NCBI GenBank assembly: GCA_021768185.1
Contig: JAETNP010000010.1
Coordinates: 1-64,000 of the forward strand
Length of the DNA stretch: 64,000 nucleotides
Direction of reading: 5' to 3'
Source: Oscillospiraceae bacterium
GTDB taxonomy: Bacteria; Bacillota; Clostridia; Oscillospirales; Oscillospiraceae
Below are positions 33,321-42,282 of the stretch, in pieces. How positions within the stretch are numbered: the first letter of the stretch is position 1; the number at the start of each line of letters is the position of its first letter. A program made the translations under genes and the position numbers. Under the pieces are notes generated by a model. It saw only the letters and a program-made list of their open reading frames with translations, did no database searches and had not been told where the DNA came from.

Positions 33321-35054
33321 TCAGTCCAGATCTCCCATCTGGGACTGATAGATGTCCCGGTAGACGGGGCACCGCTCCAGCAGCTCTCCATGACGGCCCG
33401 CGCCGGTGATCCGGCCGTCCTCCAGCACGAGGATCAGATCGGCGCCCATGATGGAGCTGACCCGCTGGGCCGCAACAACGGTGGTCACGCCGGGGTACCC
33501 CTCCCGGAGGGCCTGCCGCAGGCGGGCGTCCGTCCGGTAGTCCAGAGCGGAGGCCGCGTCGTCCAGAATCAGAATTTCCGGCCGGGCGGCCAGAGCCCGG
33601 GCGATGCACAGGCGCTGCTTCTGCCCGCCGGAGAAGTTGGCCCCCTTGATGTCCGCCTCGTGGTCCAGGCCGCCGGGCTTCTCCATGACGAACTCCAGTG
33701 CCATGGCGTCCTCCGCCGCACGGAGGACCTCCTCATCCGCCAGGGTCCGGCCCAGGGTGATGTTCTCCCGGATGGACTCTGCGAAGATCACGTCGCTCTG
33801 GAAGGCCGCGCCGAATTTCTCCCGCAGTTCCCGTTTGCCGTAGGTCCGCACGTCCCGGCCATCCACGTATACCGTCCCCTGGTCCGCATCATAGAAGCGC
33901 ATGAGCAGGCGGATCAGGGTGCTCTTGCCGGAGCCGGTGTGGCCGATGATACCCAGGGTCTCCCCCCGCTCCAGCCGGAAGCTGACGTCGTCCAGACATT
34001 TGCTGCGGCCGCTTCCGGCGAAGGCGGCGGCGTCCTTTTCCCCGTGGGTCCGGGCGTAGGTGAAGGAGACGCGGTCGAATTCGATCAGAGCGCCGTCCTC
34101 CCGCCGCGCCCCTGCGGGGAGGACGGGCTGGTCCTCCGGGGTGCGGAGCACCTCGGCGATCCGGTCCGCCGAGGCGGCGGCCTTGGAGAGGAGCAGGAAA
34201 ATGCGGTTGAAGGACATGGCGCTGTGGAGAATGAGGTTGAAATAGATGAGGAAGGCCAGAATGACCCCCGGTTCCGCCGCGTCGCTGTTTACCCGCCGGG
34301 CCCCTATCAGCACAACCAGGATCAGGCCCAGGTTCATGAACAGCTGCACCGCCGGGGCGGGAATGGCCATAACGGTGCTGGCGGTGAGGTCGCTGCGGGT
34401 CAGGCGACGGTTGACCTCCCGGAAGCGCTGCTCCTCATAGGGCTCCTTGCAGAGGGCCTTGACCACCCGCACGCCGGTGACGTTTTCCCGCATGACCCGG
34501 GTCATCCGGTCCGCCTCCCGCTGTACGCGGTCGTAGAGGGGGACGCCTTTGCGGGAGACGAGAATGACGATGACCGTCATCACCGGGGCCAGCACGCACA
34601 GCACGGAGGCCAGAGCCGTGTCCATGGTCAGCGCCACGCACACGCCGCCTACCAGCATGATGGGGGCTCGGACGCCCACGGTCTGGATGGAGGTGACGAA
34701 GTTCTGTACGTTGTAGGAATCCAACGTCATCCGGGAGATGAGGGAGGGCAGGCCGAAACGGTCCGCCTGACTGCCGGAGAGGGTGAGCGTGCGGGCAAAG
34801 AGGTCCTGCCGCAGCGCCCGGGTACAGTCCCGCGACACGGCCACCGCCGACTGGTTGGCAAAGATATTGCCCCAGCGCACCGCCCAGGCCAGGCCCGCCA
34901 TTACCAGGCCCCATCCGATCACCGGCCCCGCCTGCCCCCGGGGGGCCAGACGGTCGATGATGTACTCCAGCACGTAGGGGATCAGAAGCTCCAGGAAGGC
35001 GGCGGCGACCTTGACCGTCATGCCCAGCCCGATCCGCCGCAGATGCCGGCGCAT
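33321..35054 (-). CDS. ABC exporter half-transporter with non-canonical catalytic site
   Basis: 577 aa: a six-helix exporter domain (1-320), then an ATPase. Walker A is GHTGSGKSTLI, the signature FSGGQKQRL and Walker B LILDDAASALD. Aspartate replaces the catalytic glutamate after Walker B, as in the degenerate partner of heterodimeric exporters such as BmrC/TM287 types. No partner gene is adjacent. The true start may be a CTG at 35075, in frame and behind GGAAGGAGGGG, which adds seven residues; ATG 35054 lacks a close ribosome-binding site. Substrate unknown, drug or lipid likely. Confidence 0.88.
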   Translation of the reverse strand: MRRHLRRIGLGMTVKVAAAFLELLIPYVLEYIIDRLAPRGQAGPVIGWGLVMAGLAWAVRWGNIFANQSAVAVSRDCTRALRQDLFARTLTLSGSQADRFGLPSLISRMTLDSYNVQNFVTSIQTVGVRAPIMLVGGVCVALTMDTALASVLCVLAPVMTVIVILVSRKGVPLYDRVQREADRMTRVMRENVTGVRVVKALCKEPYEEQRFREVNRRLTRSDLTASTVMAIPAPAVQLFMNLGLILVVLIGARRVNSDAAEPGVILAFLIYFNLILHSAMSFNRIFLLLSKAAASADRIAEVLRTPEDQPVLPAGARREDGALIEFDRVSFTYARTHGEKDAAAFAGSGRSKCLDDVSFRLERGETLGIIGHTGSGKSTLIRLLMRFYDADQGTVYVDGRDVRTYGKRELREKFGAAFQSDVIFAESIRENITLGRTLADEEVLRAAEDAMALEFVMEKPGGLDHEADIKGANFSGGQKQRLCIARALAARPEILILDDAASALDYRTDARLRQALREGYPGVTTVVAAQRVSSIMGADLILVLEDGRITGAGRHGELLERCPVYRDIYQSQMGDLD

Positions 35055-35265
35055 GTATTGGAATATCAGCTTCAGAAAGCGCCCCTCCTTCCCCGTTCAG
35101 ACTGATAAACACAGTATACGACAGCCGGGGACGTTTGTCCAGTGGGACGGGCCGCGGGATTTCCCGGCCGCCCGCGCCGGCGGATTTCATGGAAATCATT
35201 TCCTGCGGTATATCCTGCGCGATCCAGCAGATACTATTTCCAAAACGTCTGCAAGGAGATGCGCT

Positions 35266-35712
35266 ATGGAAATTTCAAAACAGGACTATCAAAAATTTGT
35301 GCAGGACCGGGCGAAAAGCTCGCCTATTGTCAAGAATTGCGTTCTGGCCTTTGTCATCGGCGGCGGCATCTGCGTGCTGGGACAGGCCATTATGGACGGC
35401 TGGACCGCCCTGGGGCTGGAGAAGACCGACACCGGGACCGCTACCTCCATTTGCCTGGTATTCCTGTCGGTGCTGCTGACGGGGCTGAACCTGTACAACA
35501 AGCTGGGCCGCTACGGCGGCGCAGGGACGCTGGTCCCCATCACCGGCTTCGCCAACGCGGTGGCCTCCCCGGCCATCGACTTCAAAAGCGAGGGACTCAT
35601 CACCGGTATGGCGGCAAAGATGTTCACCGTGGCGGGACCGGTCATCGTCTTCGGCGTTGCCGCCAGCGTGGTCTACGGCGTGATCCTGATGGTACTGCAA
35701 ATGCTGCAATAA
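35266..35712 (+). CDS. spoVAC: Stage V sporulation protein AC
   Basis: A 148-aa membrane protein of the SpoVAC/SpoVAE family, part of the channel that moves dipicolinic acid across the spore inner membrane. Hydrophobic segments match the family, with LYNKLGRYGGAGTLVPITGFANAV as the conserved core. AAGGAGATGCGCT precedes the ATG. spoVAD and spoVAE are not adjacent, so the usual spoVA cluster is split here. A hairpin at 35733-35758 follows. Confidence 0.92.
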   Translation: MEISKQDYQKFVQDRAKSSPIVKNCVLAFVIGGGICVLGQAIMDGWTALGLEKTDTGTATSICLVFLSVLLTGLNLYNKLGRYGGAGTLVPITGFANAVASPAIDFKSEGLITGMAAKMFTVAGPVIVFGVAASVVYGVILMVLQMLQ

Positions 35713-35732
35713 AGGCGTCTGTGCTCCCCTGT

Positions 35733-35758
35733 GGAGAACCGTGCGGAAACGGTTCTCC
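35733..35758 (+). terminator. Hairpin after spoVAC
   Basis: GGAGAACCGT pairs with ACGGTTCTCC around GCGGAA; a TTTTT run follows after a short G-rich gap. Confidence 0.6.
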
Positions 35759-35809
35759 ATGGGGGATTTTTCTGCGTTTCATGGGGGTGGATTTTGCGGC
35801 GCGGAGTGG

Positions 35810-35838
35810 TTGCAGTCCGGGAAAAAGTGTGATACACT
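35810..35838 (+). promoter_or_regulatory. Promoter of the LURP-like gene
   Basis: TTGCAG (35810-35815), 17 bp, TACACT (35833-35838). Confidence 0.6.
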
Positions 35839-35904
35839 AAGCTGGACATCCTGTCCGGTCCCGCCGCCCGCTTGCGGTATGACCGGAGAAACGAGGACAA
35901 TACG

Positions 35905-36375
35905 ATGAAAATGCTTTTTAAGCAGCGCTTTTTCTCCTGGTTCGACAGCTACGATATCTATGACGAGAGCGGCGCGGTCCTCTTCACCGTGGAGGGTAAG
36001 CTCAGCTGGGGCCACTGCCTGCATATCCTGGATGCCTCCGGACGGCATATCGGCACGGTGCAGGAGCGGGTGCTGACCTTTCTGCCCCAGTTCGAGCTGT
36101 CCGCCTACGGGGAGTATCTGGGCTGCCTGAAAAAGGAGTTCACGTTTTTTACGCCCCGGTTTGTGTTCGACTGCAGCGACTGGCAGGTGGAGGGAAGCTG
36201 GACGGAGTGGGATTACTCCATCACCAGCCCCAGCCAGGGACTGGTGGCCGTCATCGGCAAGGAGCTGTTCAACTGGACGGACACCTACGTCATCGACGTG
36301 GAGGACTCCGGCAACGCCCTGTGTGCGCTGATGGTGGTGCTGGCCATCGACGCGGAGAAATGCGGAAGAGGTTAA
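35905..36375 (+). CDS. LURP-one-related family protein
   Basis: 156 aa with the tubby-like beta-rich pattern of LURP1/YxjI proteins: MLFKQRFFSWFDSYDIYDESG, VLFTVEGKLSW and a C-terminal DTYVIDVEDSGNALCALMVVLAID. The function in bacteria is not established; lipid or phosphate binding is proposed for the fold. I chose ATG 35905 because the family core starts there. It is followed 15 bp later by an acetyltransferase, probably in one operon. Confidence 0.8.
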   Translation: MKMLFKQRFFSWFDSYDIYDESGAVLFTVEGKLSWGHCLHILDASGRHIGTVQERVLTFLPQFELSAYGEYLGCLKKEFTFFTPRFVFDCSDWQVEGSWTEWDYSITSPSQGLVAVIGKELFNWTDTYVIDVEDSGNALCALMVVLAIDAEKCGRG

Positions 36376-36390
36376 AAGGAGAAGACGACC

Positions 36391-36900
36391 ATGAAAATCC
36401 CTGCAATTGCAACCAGCCGCCTGTATCTGCGGGGCTTCACCCCGGCGGACGCCGCCTTCGCCCTGAGCATCTGGAACGACCCGGAGATGGGGGAGTACCT
36501 GCTGGACGAGTGCATGGAGACCGTCAGCGACGAGTATTTCCGCGAAATCCAGGCTTTGGGGGACGACCCGGAGTGCTGCTACCTTATCGCCGAGGACAAA
36601 ACCACTGGGGAGCGCATCGGTACATGCAGCTTCATCCCGACGGGGGATGTGTACGACATCGCCTACTGCGTCCATAAGCAGTACTGGCGGCAGGGCTATG
36701 CCACGGAGATGGTGGGCGGCATGATCGACCACGCCAGACAGCAGGGGGCTAAGCAGGTCACCGTGGTCATCAGCAGTGAAAACCCCGGCTCCAACGCCAT
36801 TGCCCGCAAGTTCGGCTTCCGGGTGGCGGAGACCCTGACGGAGAAGAAGCGGGGCAGTGACCGCGTCTTCTCCGATTATAAGTATGTGTTAGACCTGTAA
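36391..36900 (+). CDS. GNAT-family N-acetyltransferase (RimJ/RimL type)
   Basis: 169 aa. Begins with TSRLYLRGFTPADAAFALSIWNDPEMGEYL, typical of the RimJ/RimL subgroup, with the acetyl-CoA loop in YWRQGYATEMVGGMIDHA and the closing NAIARKFGFRVAETL. AAAAGGAGAAGACGACC precedes the ATG. The substrate is not predictable; ribosomal-protein N-termini, antibiotics or small amines are all possible. Confidence 0.88.
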   Translation: MKIPAIATSRLYLRGFTPADAAFALSIWNDPEMGEYLLDECMETVSDEYFREIQALGDDPECCYLIAEDKTTGERIGTCSFIPTGDVYDIAYCVHKQYWRQGYATEMVGGMIDHARQQGAKQVTVVISSENPGSNAIARKFGFRVAETLTEKKRGSDRVFSDYKYVLDL

Positions 36901-36945
36901 ACCCCAGGCAAAACAAAGTTTTGCCCAAAAAGTTTTTCTTTTTGA

Positions 36946-37028
36946 TACTTTTCCTTTGTTCCGTGGGCCGCCTGTGGCGGCTTAGCGGCATTGCCCCGCA
37001 GGGGCAACGCCCGACAAAGAAAAAGTAT
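36946..37028. repeat. Expanded palindromic repeat, family A copy 5
   Basis: Arms ATACTTTTCCTTTGT (36946-36960) and ACAAAGAAAAAGTAT (about 37014-37028) enclose about 53 nt with further GC-rich hairpins (GGCCGCCTGTGGCGGC and GCCCCGCAGGGGC). The preceding CTTTTTG is the complement of the CAAAAAG tail seen in other copies. Confidence 0.6.
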
Positions 37029-37059
37029 GTACGCCTCGACAAGAAAGGAGTGACCGCCT

Positions 37060-38325
37060 ATGGACCGCCCCTTGGCGGACCGCATCCGTCCTCAGACGCT
37101 GGAGGAGGTGGTGGGGCAGCGGCACCTGCTGGGCCCTGACGCTCTGCTGCGCCGGTTCATCGAGAAGGGGACCGACGCCAACATGGTCTTCTACGGTCCC
37201 TCCGGCACCGGCAAGACCACCATTGCCAACATCATTGCCAAGCGGACCCACCGGACCCTGTACCGGCTCAACGCCACCACCGCCTCTCTCCAGGACGTGA
37301 AGGGGATCATCGGGGACGTGGGGACGCTGATGGCGCCCGGGGGCGTGCTGCTGTATCTGGATGAGATCCAGTACTTCAATAAAAAGCAGCAGCAGTCCCT
37401 GCTGGAATTCATGGAGAACGGGTCCATCACCCTGATCGCCTCCACCACGGAGAATCCCTACTTCTACGTCTACGCCGCCCTGCTCAGCCGGAGCACGGTG
37501 TTCGAGTTCAAGCCCGTCACCGCTGACGACGTGCGGCCCGCCGTGGAGCGGGCCCTGGCGCTGGTGCGGTCGGAGAGCCCCCTGCCCCTCAGCTGGGAGG
37601 AGGGGGTGCCTGACTACATCGCCCACGCCTGCGGCGGGGACGTGCGCAAGGCCATGAACGCGGTGGAGCTGCTCTACGAGGCGGCTCCCGCGGAGGACGG
37701 AAAGCTGGTGCTGACCATGGCGGACGCGGAGCAGGTCTCCCAGCGCAGCGCCATGCGCTACGACAAGGGCGGCGACGCCATGTACGACATGGCCTCGGCC
37801 CTCATGAAGTCCCTCCGGGGCAGCGACCCGGACGCGGCCCTCCACTACCTGGCCCGGTTCCTGGAGGCAGGGGACCTTATCACCCCATGCCGGAGGCTGC
37901 TGTGCTCCGCCAGTGAGGATGTGGGCATGGCCTACCCCCAGGCGGTCTCCATTGTGAAAGCCTGCGTGGACACGGCCATGCAGCTGGGGCTCCCGGAGGC
38001 CCAGCTGCCCCTGGCTCAGGCGGCTATTTTGCTGGCCACCGCACCCAAGTCCAACAGCGTGGTCAACGCCATCGGCGCGGCCTGGGCGGACGTGAAAAAG
38101 GGACGGACAGGGTCCGTCCCCAGGGAATTGCAGAACGTCCACGCCGACACCACCGGCCAGGAGCGGGAGCAGGGGTACCTCTACCCCCACGACTTCCCGG
38201 GCCACTGGGTCCGGCAGCAGTACCTCCCCGACGAGCTGGCGGGGGCCTGCTACTACCAGTACGGCGACAACAAGACCGAGCAGGCCGCCAGGACCTACTG
38301 GGAGAAGATCAAGGATGGTCAGTAG
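37060..38325 (+). CDS. rarA: Replication-associated recombination protein A
   Basis: A 421-aa AAA+ ATPase of the RarA/MgsA/WRNIP1 family that acts at stalled replication forks. Walker A is GPSGTGKTT, Walker B LYLDEIQYF, sensor TTENPYF, and the C-terminal region carries the family's tetramerization domain with AYPQAVSIVKACVD. AAGAAAGGAGTGACCGCCT precedes the ATG. It overlaps the end of the convergent S1 gene by 7 bp. Confidence 0.94.
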   Translation: MDRPLADRIRPQTLEEVVGQRHLLGPDALLRRFIEKGTDANMVFYGPSGTGKTTIANIIAKRTHRTLYRLNATTASLQDVKGIIGDVGTLMAPGGVLLYLDEIQYFNKKQQQSLLEFMENGSITLIASTTENPYFYVYAALLSRSTVFEFKPVTADDVRPAVERALALVRSESPLPLSWEEGVPDYIAHACGGDVRKAMNAVELLYEAAPAEDGKLVLTMADAEQVSQRSAMRYDKGGDAMYDMASALMKSLRGSDPDAALHYLARFLEAGDLITPCRRLLCSASEDVGMAYPQAVSIVKACVDTAMQLGLPEAQLPLAQAAILLATAPKSNSVVNAIGAAWADVKKGRTGSVPRELQNVHADTTGQEREQGYLYPHDFPGHWVRQQYLPDELAGACYYQYGDNKTEQAARTYWEKIKDGQ

Positions 38326-39200
38326 CGCCAGTTTTCCACCGGGCCGTCGGTGATGAAGTACCGCAGCTCCCCCGGCTCCCGGACGGGGCCCAGATTCTGG
38401 ATGATCTGGAGCTTGATCTTCCGGGTATCGGGACGGATGGACTTTATGTAGACGGAAACACCGTCGCCGGGGGATACGTCTCCCCGCCACTCCGCAAGGC
38501 CGGAAAGATTGGGCGTCAGCTCCACAAAAATGCCGTACTCCTTGATCCCCCTTACGATGCCGGGGACGGCCTCGCCGGGGGCGAAGGCCGCCGCGTTCTC
38601 CAGCCAGGTGCCCAGCAGCTCCTTGTGGGTCAGGTAAAACCGGCAGGCGGCGGGGTCGATGTCCGTGACCATCGCCAGGATGTCCTGGCCCACCCGGAAC
38701 CGGTCCGCGGGATGGGAGACCCGGGAGACGGAGAGGTTCTCCAGGGGGATGAGGGACGTGACACCGCAGCCCAGGTCCACAAAAGCGCCGAAGCTCTCCA
38801 GGTGGGTCACCCTGGCGGGCAGGACGGACCCCACGGAGGCGTGGTTCAGCAGCCAGGCGATGGCCTGCTCCTGGGCCGCCCGGCGGGAGAGGGTCAGATG
38901 GGGCCTGCCGCCGCCGTCCACCGTCAGGCCGGTAACGGTGAAGCAGGTGGGCTTGCCTACCCGGGAGAGGGCGGCGATGTCCCGCTCCGCCCCGCTGATG
39001 GCGGGGTGGACCACGTCCGGGCGGGGGATGGTCCCCTCCCAGCCGCCGAAGCGGACCGTGAGGTCCCGCCGCCCATCGCAGCGGATGGCGATCCCCTCCA
39101 GGACCGTCTGGTCCTCTATGGCCTGCTGGAGGACGCTGAGGGGTTGATTTTCCGGAAACAGAGGGCCCGCGCCCTCTGGCAGATATTCGTTCCTGCGCAT
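38319..39200 (-). CDS. S1-domain RNA-binding protein (ribosomal S1-like)
   Basis: 293 aa with at least two clear S1 motifs: VGSVLPARVTHLESFGAFVDLGCGVTSLIPLENL and GEAVPGIVRGIKEYGIFVELTPNLSGLAEW, plus a divergent N-terminal one. It is a short S1-like protein as in many Clostridia. The ATG at 39200 is preferred over a GTG at 39209, since AAGGA is too close to the latter. Confidence 0.85.
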   Translation of the reverse strand: MRRNEYLPEGAGPLFPENQPLSVLQQAIEDQTVLEGIAIRCDGRRDLTVRFGGWEGTIPRPDVVHPAISGAERDIAALSRVGKPTCFTVTGLTVDGGGRPHLTLSRRAAQEQAIAWLLNHASVGSVLPARVTHLESFGAFVDLGCGVTSLIPLENLSVSRVSHPADRFRVGQDILAMVTDIDPAACRFYLTHKELLGTWLENAAAFAPGEAVPGIVRGIKEYGIFVELTPNLSGLAEWRGDVSPGDGVSVYIKSIRPDTRKIKLQIIQNLGPVREPGELRYFITDGPVENWRY

Positions 39201-39283
39201 ATATGGCACCGTCCTTATTTTTTCTGGTAAGACAGTGTATGCGCCCCGGTGCTTGACCGGTGAACAGATGAGGTGATTTCTTT

Positions 39284-39475
39284 ATGGATTTGAAGCTGAA
39301 TGACCGGGTGGAGCTGAAAAAGCCCCACCCCTGCGGGGGGAAGACCTGGATCGTCGGACGGCTGGGGATGGACATCAAGCTCCGGTGCGAAACCTGTGGG
39401 CATGAGCTGATGCTCCCCAGAAGCAAGGCGGAGAAGGCAATCAAAAAAATTTTGAGCGGGGAGGGGAGCGTATGA
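39284..39475 (+). CDS. DUF951 family protein
   Basis: A 63-aa protein with the family pattern LNDRVELKKPHPCGGKTW, IKLRCETCGHELMLPR. The cysteines form a possible zinc site. DUF951 is near-universal in Firmicutes with unknown function. Its stop overlaps the start of a 31-aa membrane peptide (ATGA). Confidence 0.9.
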   Translation: MDLKLNDRVELKKPHPCGGKTWIVGRLGMDIKLRCETCGHELMLPRSKAEKAIKKILSGEGSV

Positions 39476-39567
39476 GCCAAAAGTGGGTCAAGATTATTTC
39501 TCGGGTCATCATTGGGGTGTTGATTGCGACAATGCTGCTGGGGATGATCAGTTATGTGTTCATGTGA
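39472..39567 (+). CDS. 31-aa single-pass membrane miniprotein (DUF4044/Prli42-like)
   Basis: ATG 39472 to TGA 39567. It encodes a basic start (MSQKWVKIISR) and one hydrophobic helix (VIIGVLIATMLLGMISYVFM). The ATGA overlap with DUF951 and the GGGGAGGGGAGC ribosome-binding site immediately upstream support translation. Size, charge and helix resemble DUF4044 or the stressosome anchor Prli42, but the sequence is too short to assign by eye. Confidence 0.6.
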   Translation: MSQKWVKIISRVIIGVLIATMLLGMISYVFM

Positions 39568-39609
39568 GCGGAGCCCTTTCCCTGCGGCCCTGCGGGCCGC
39601 TCCCACCTT

Positions 39610-39642
39610 AAAGTCGGCGCAGCGTTAAGCTGCGCCGACTTT
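39610..39642 (+). terminator. Terminator after the DUF951 pair
   Basis: AAAGTCGGCGCAGC pairs perfectly with GCTGCGCCGACTTT around GTTAA. The following 39643-39853 holds no gene I can support. Confidence 0.85.
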
Positions 39643-39853
39643 CGCATGATCCTTATCCTGGGCAGTTTGGGATTGCTCCCGCGCTCCTTCAAATCAAACG
39701 CAGCCCTGAAATTATAGACAAGCGCGATTTCCCGGATTTTTACACTATTCCTCGATTAAAAGTGCAATAGCGTCACCCATGGGCCGCCTGACGCCGGGCA
39801 AATGCAAGCAGGAATCGGACACCCTGATCTGTTCCACGAACTTACGCAGGATA

Positions 39854-42247
39854 TCAGATTTCGCTGAGATCAAGCGTATGCACCTGCCGGAAAAAGCGCT
39901 CCAGAATTGCCTCCCGGTCAGGGGCGGAAATATTGGGCAGATTGCGCAATATCTCTCCCACCGGCTTGAATTTCCGATAGTAGAGCTCATCCACCAGCAC
40001 CGACGTATCCAGCCCCAGCTGCCGGATGGTCTCCTCCAGCATGGCGCGGGAGCGCGGGTCGTCGTAGATCGCTTTCAGGCAGGTCCGGGGACTGTAATTA
40101 TAGAGGCTGGTGCAGCGGGCGGTAAACGCCGCCTGACAGGCGATCCGATCGGAAGAACTGCCGATCAGAACCTGATATTTTCCGGCCTCGCAGATCCAGC
40201 TGTCATAGGACGGGTCGAAGCTCTCCAGCATTTTCTGCGTGATGGTGAAGGCGACGGTCTTTTCCTCGCCGGCTTCCAGACGGACCTTGCGGAAACCCTT
40301 CAGTTCCTTGACGGGCTTGACCAGAGTGGACTTTTCGTCTGAGATGTAGAGCTGGACCACCTCTTTCCCGGCGCGCTCCCCGGTGTTCTTCACTTTCACG
40401 CTTACGGTGACCGTCTCCCCTGCGTCAAAGTCCACACAGGTGCGGTCCAGCGCGATGCCGTGGATGGAGAATGTGGTGTAGCTCAGGCCGAAGCCGAAGG
40501 CGTAGGCCGGACGGACATCCTTGAAGTCGTAGTACCGGTAGCCCGTCATGATGCCCTCGCCGTAACAGACCTCGCCCGCGCAGCCGGGGAAATTCCCGTA
40601 GGTGGGGCAGTCCTTGTATCGCTTGGGGAAGGTGATGGGCAGCTTTCCGGAGGGATTGATTTCGCCGAAGAGGATCTGCGCCGCCGCGCGTCCGCCCTCC
40701 ATGCCGGGGAAGAATACGCACAGGATGGCGTCAGCCGCCGCCTCGTACTCCCTGACGTCCACCGGGCCGGCCACATTCAGGACCACGATCACCTTTTTGC
40801 CGCCGGACTTTGCCGCGCCAATGGCTTCCAGCAGCATCCGCTTGTCCTCCGGGTCCAAATCCATGGCGCCGCGGTCCGTACCCTCCTGCCCTCGGGCAAT
40901 GGCGGTGATGACCACCGCTTCGTCATCCTCCAGCACCGTCCCATAGGATACGCGCCCGCCGTCCGCGATCTCCCGGGCGCAGTCCAGCAGACTCGTCCAA
41001 CGGTCCGTATACACCGCGGTGCTGCCGCTGCCCGCCTCTACGAACCGGCGGCTCCCCTCTCCGAAGAAGCTGACCCGCGCGTCCTTTCTCAGGGGCAGCG
41101 CGCCGTTGTTCTTCAGCAGTACCATGCCCTCCTCCGCCGCGCGGTGGGCCGCCTCTCTGGAGTACGCCGGGTCGATCTCCGTGTGCTTCCGCCCCTTCAT
41201 CACCGGCATCTCCAGCAGCGCGTTCAGGATGCGCTCCACGCTGCGGTCCAGACACTCCTCCTCCAGCTGTCCGCTCCGGACGGCGTCCAGGATCGGCTGG
41301 ATGCTGCGGGGACCGGGCATGTCCAGATCGTTCCCCGCCTGCAGGGCCTCCGCCTGCCGGTAGGCGGCCCCCCAGTCGGAGACCACAAAGCCGTCAAACC
41401 CCCAGCGGTCCCGGAGAATCTCTGTCAGGACCCAGTGGTTGAGGGCGCAGGAGGTCCCGTTGATCTTGTTGTAGGCGCTCATGACGCTGCGCACGTGCCC
41501 CTCCTCCACGCAGGCGCGGAAGCCCGGAAAATAGATCTCCTGCAAGGCCCGCTCGCTGACGGTCACATTGATGGTGTGCCGGCAGGTCTCCTGGTTGTTG
41601 GCGGCAAAATGCTTCACATTCGCCAGGGGTCCCTCCGCCTGTACGCCTTTCACAAACTCCGGTGCCAGGGCCGCGTTGAGATGCGGGTCCTCGCTGTAGC
41701 CCTCATAGACCCGGCCGTTGAGAGGGTCCCGCAGGAAGTTGATATTGGGCGAGCCCAGGACCACGTCCACCTGATAGGCGTCCATCTCCCGCCCCACCGC
41801 GCTGCCGCACAGGCGGACAGCCTCCGGGTCCCAGGTGGCGCCCAGCAGCATCCCCGGGGGGAAGCAGCCGGGGGACTGCCCCGCGGGCATGATCCGGTCC
41901 ATCTCGGACCGGGCGGCGTCATAGATCTGCTGCTCCTGGTCCGTCAGCGCCTCCTGCCGCTCCAGCTTGTTGAGAATCTGGGTGATCCGGCCCGCGCTGA
42001 CGATGCCGAACAGCCCCGTTTCCAGCGTCTCCTCCTGCCGCATCCGCCGCCTGGTCAGCAGGTCGCCGTAGTACTGCACGAAGTTGACCCCCGTCCCTCC
42101 GTCCAGCAGCGTGGCGGAGGGGATGCCGAACCGCTCCAGCGCGCAGGTGCTGAAGGAGGTGCCGCCGGTCACCAGCTTCGCTTTCTCCTCCAGCGTCATT
42201 TCGGCGAGGACCTCGCGGACCGACGCCTTGTCTGTCAGTTGTGCCAT
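39854..42247 (-). CDS. GH3 family beta-glycosidase
   Basis: A 797-aa cytosolic enzyme without a signal peptide. Order: the GH3 N-terminal barrel with nucleophile D291 in GFVVSDWGA and KHFAANNQE for substrate binding, the GH3 C-terminal domain (LLKNNGALPLRKDARVSFFG), a fibronectin-III-like domain (VKNTGERAGKEVVQLYI) and a short C-terminal extension. Beta-glucosidase or beta-xylosidase activity is likely. AGGAGGCTTCTACG precedes the ATG. It is divergent from a DeoR regulator and near a fucosidase operon, so it may trim the same imported glycan. Confidence 0.93.
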   Translation of the reverse strand: MAQLTDKASVREVLAEMTLEEKAKLVTGGTSFSTCALERFGIPSATLLDGGTGVNFVQYYGDLLTRRRMRQEETLETGLFGIVSAGRITQILNKLERQEALTDQEQQIYDAARSEMDRIMPAGQSPGCFPPGMLLGATWDPEAVRLCGSAVGREMDAYQVDVVLGSPNINFLRDPLNGRVYEGYSEDPHLNAALAPEFVKGVQAEGPLANVKHFAANNQETCRHTINVTVSERALQEIYFPGFRACVEEGHVRSVMSAYNKINGTSCALNHWVLTEILRDRWGFDGFVVSDWGAAYRQAEALQAGNDLDMPGPRSIQPILDAVRSGQLEEECLDRSVERILNALLEMPVMKGRKHTEIDPAYSREAAHRAAEEGMVLLKNNGALPLRKDARVSFFGEGSRRFVEAGSGSTAVYTDRWTSLLDCAREIADGGRVSYGTVLEDDEAVVITAIARGQEGTDRGAMDLDPEDKRMLLEAIGAAKSGGKKVIVVLNVAGPVDVREYEAAADAILCVFFPGMEGGRAAAQILFGEINPSGKLPITFPKRYKDCPTYGNFPGCAGEVCYGEGIMTGYRYYDFKDVRPAYAFGFGLSYTTFSIHGIALDRTCVDFDAGETVTVSVKVKNTGERAGKEVVQLYISDEKSTLVKPVKELKGFRKVRLEAGEEKTVAFTITQKMLESFDPSYDSWICEAGKYQVLIGSSSDRIACQAAFTARCTSLYNYSPRTCLKAIYDDPRSRAMLEETIRQLGLDTSVLVDELYYRKFKPVGEILRNLPNISAPDREAILERFFRQVHTLDLSEI

Positions 42248-42282
42248 CGTAGAAGCCTCCTTTGTATGCAGATCCTGAATAT

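Noticed and set aside
39726..39853. A minus-strand frame reading LRKFVEQIRVSDSCLHLPGVRRP after the GH3 stop
   Set aside because: It has no start of its own and is out of frame with GH3. It could be a gene remnant but is too short to identify.
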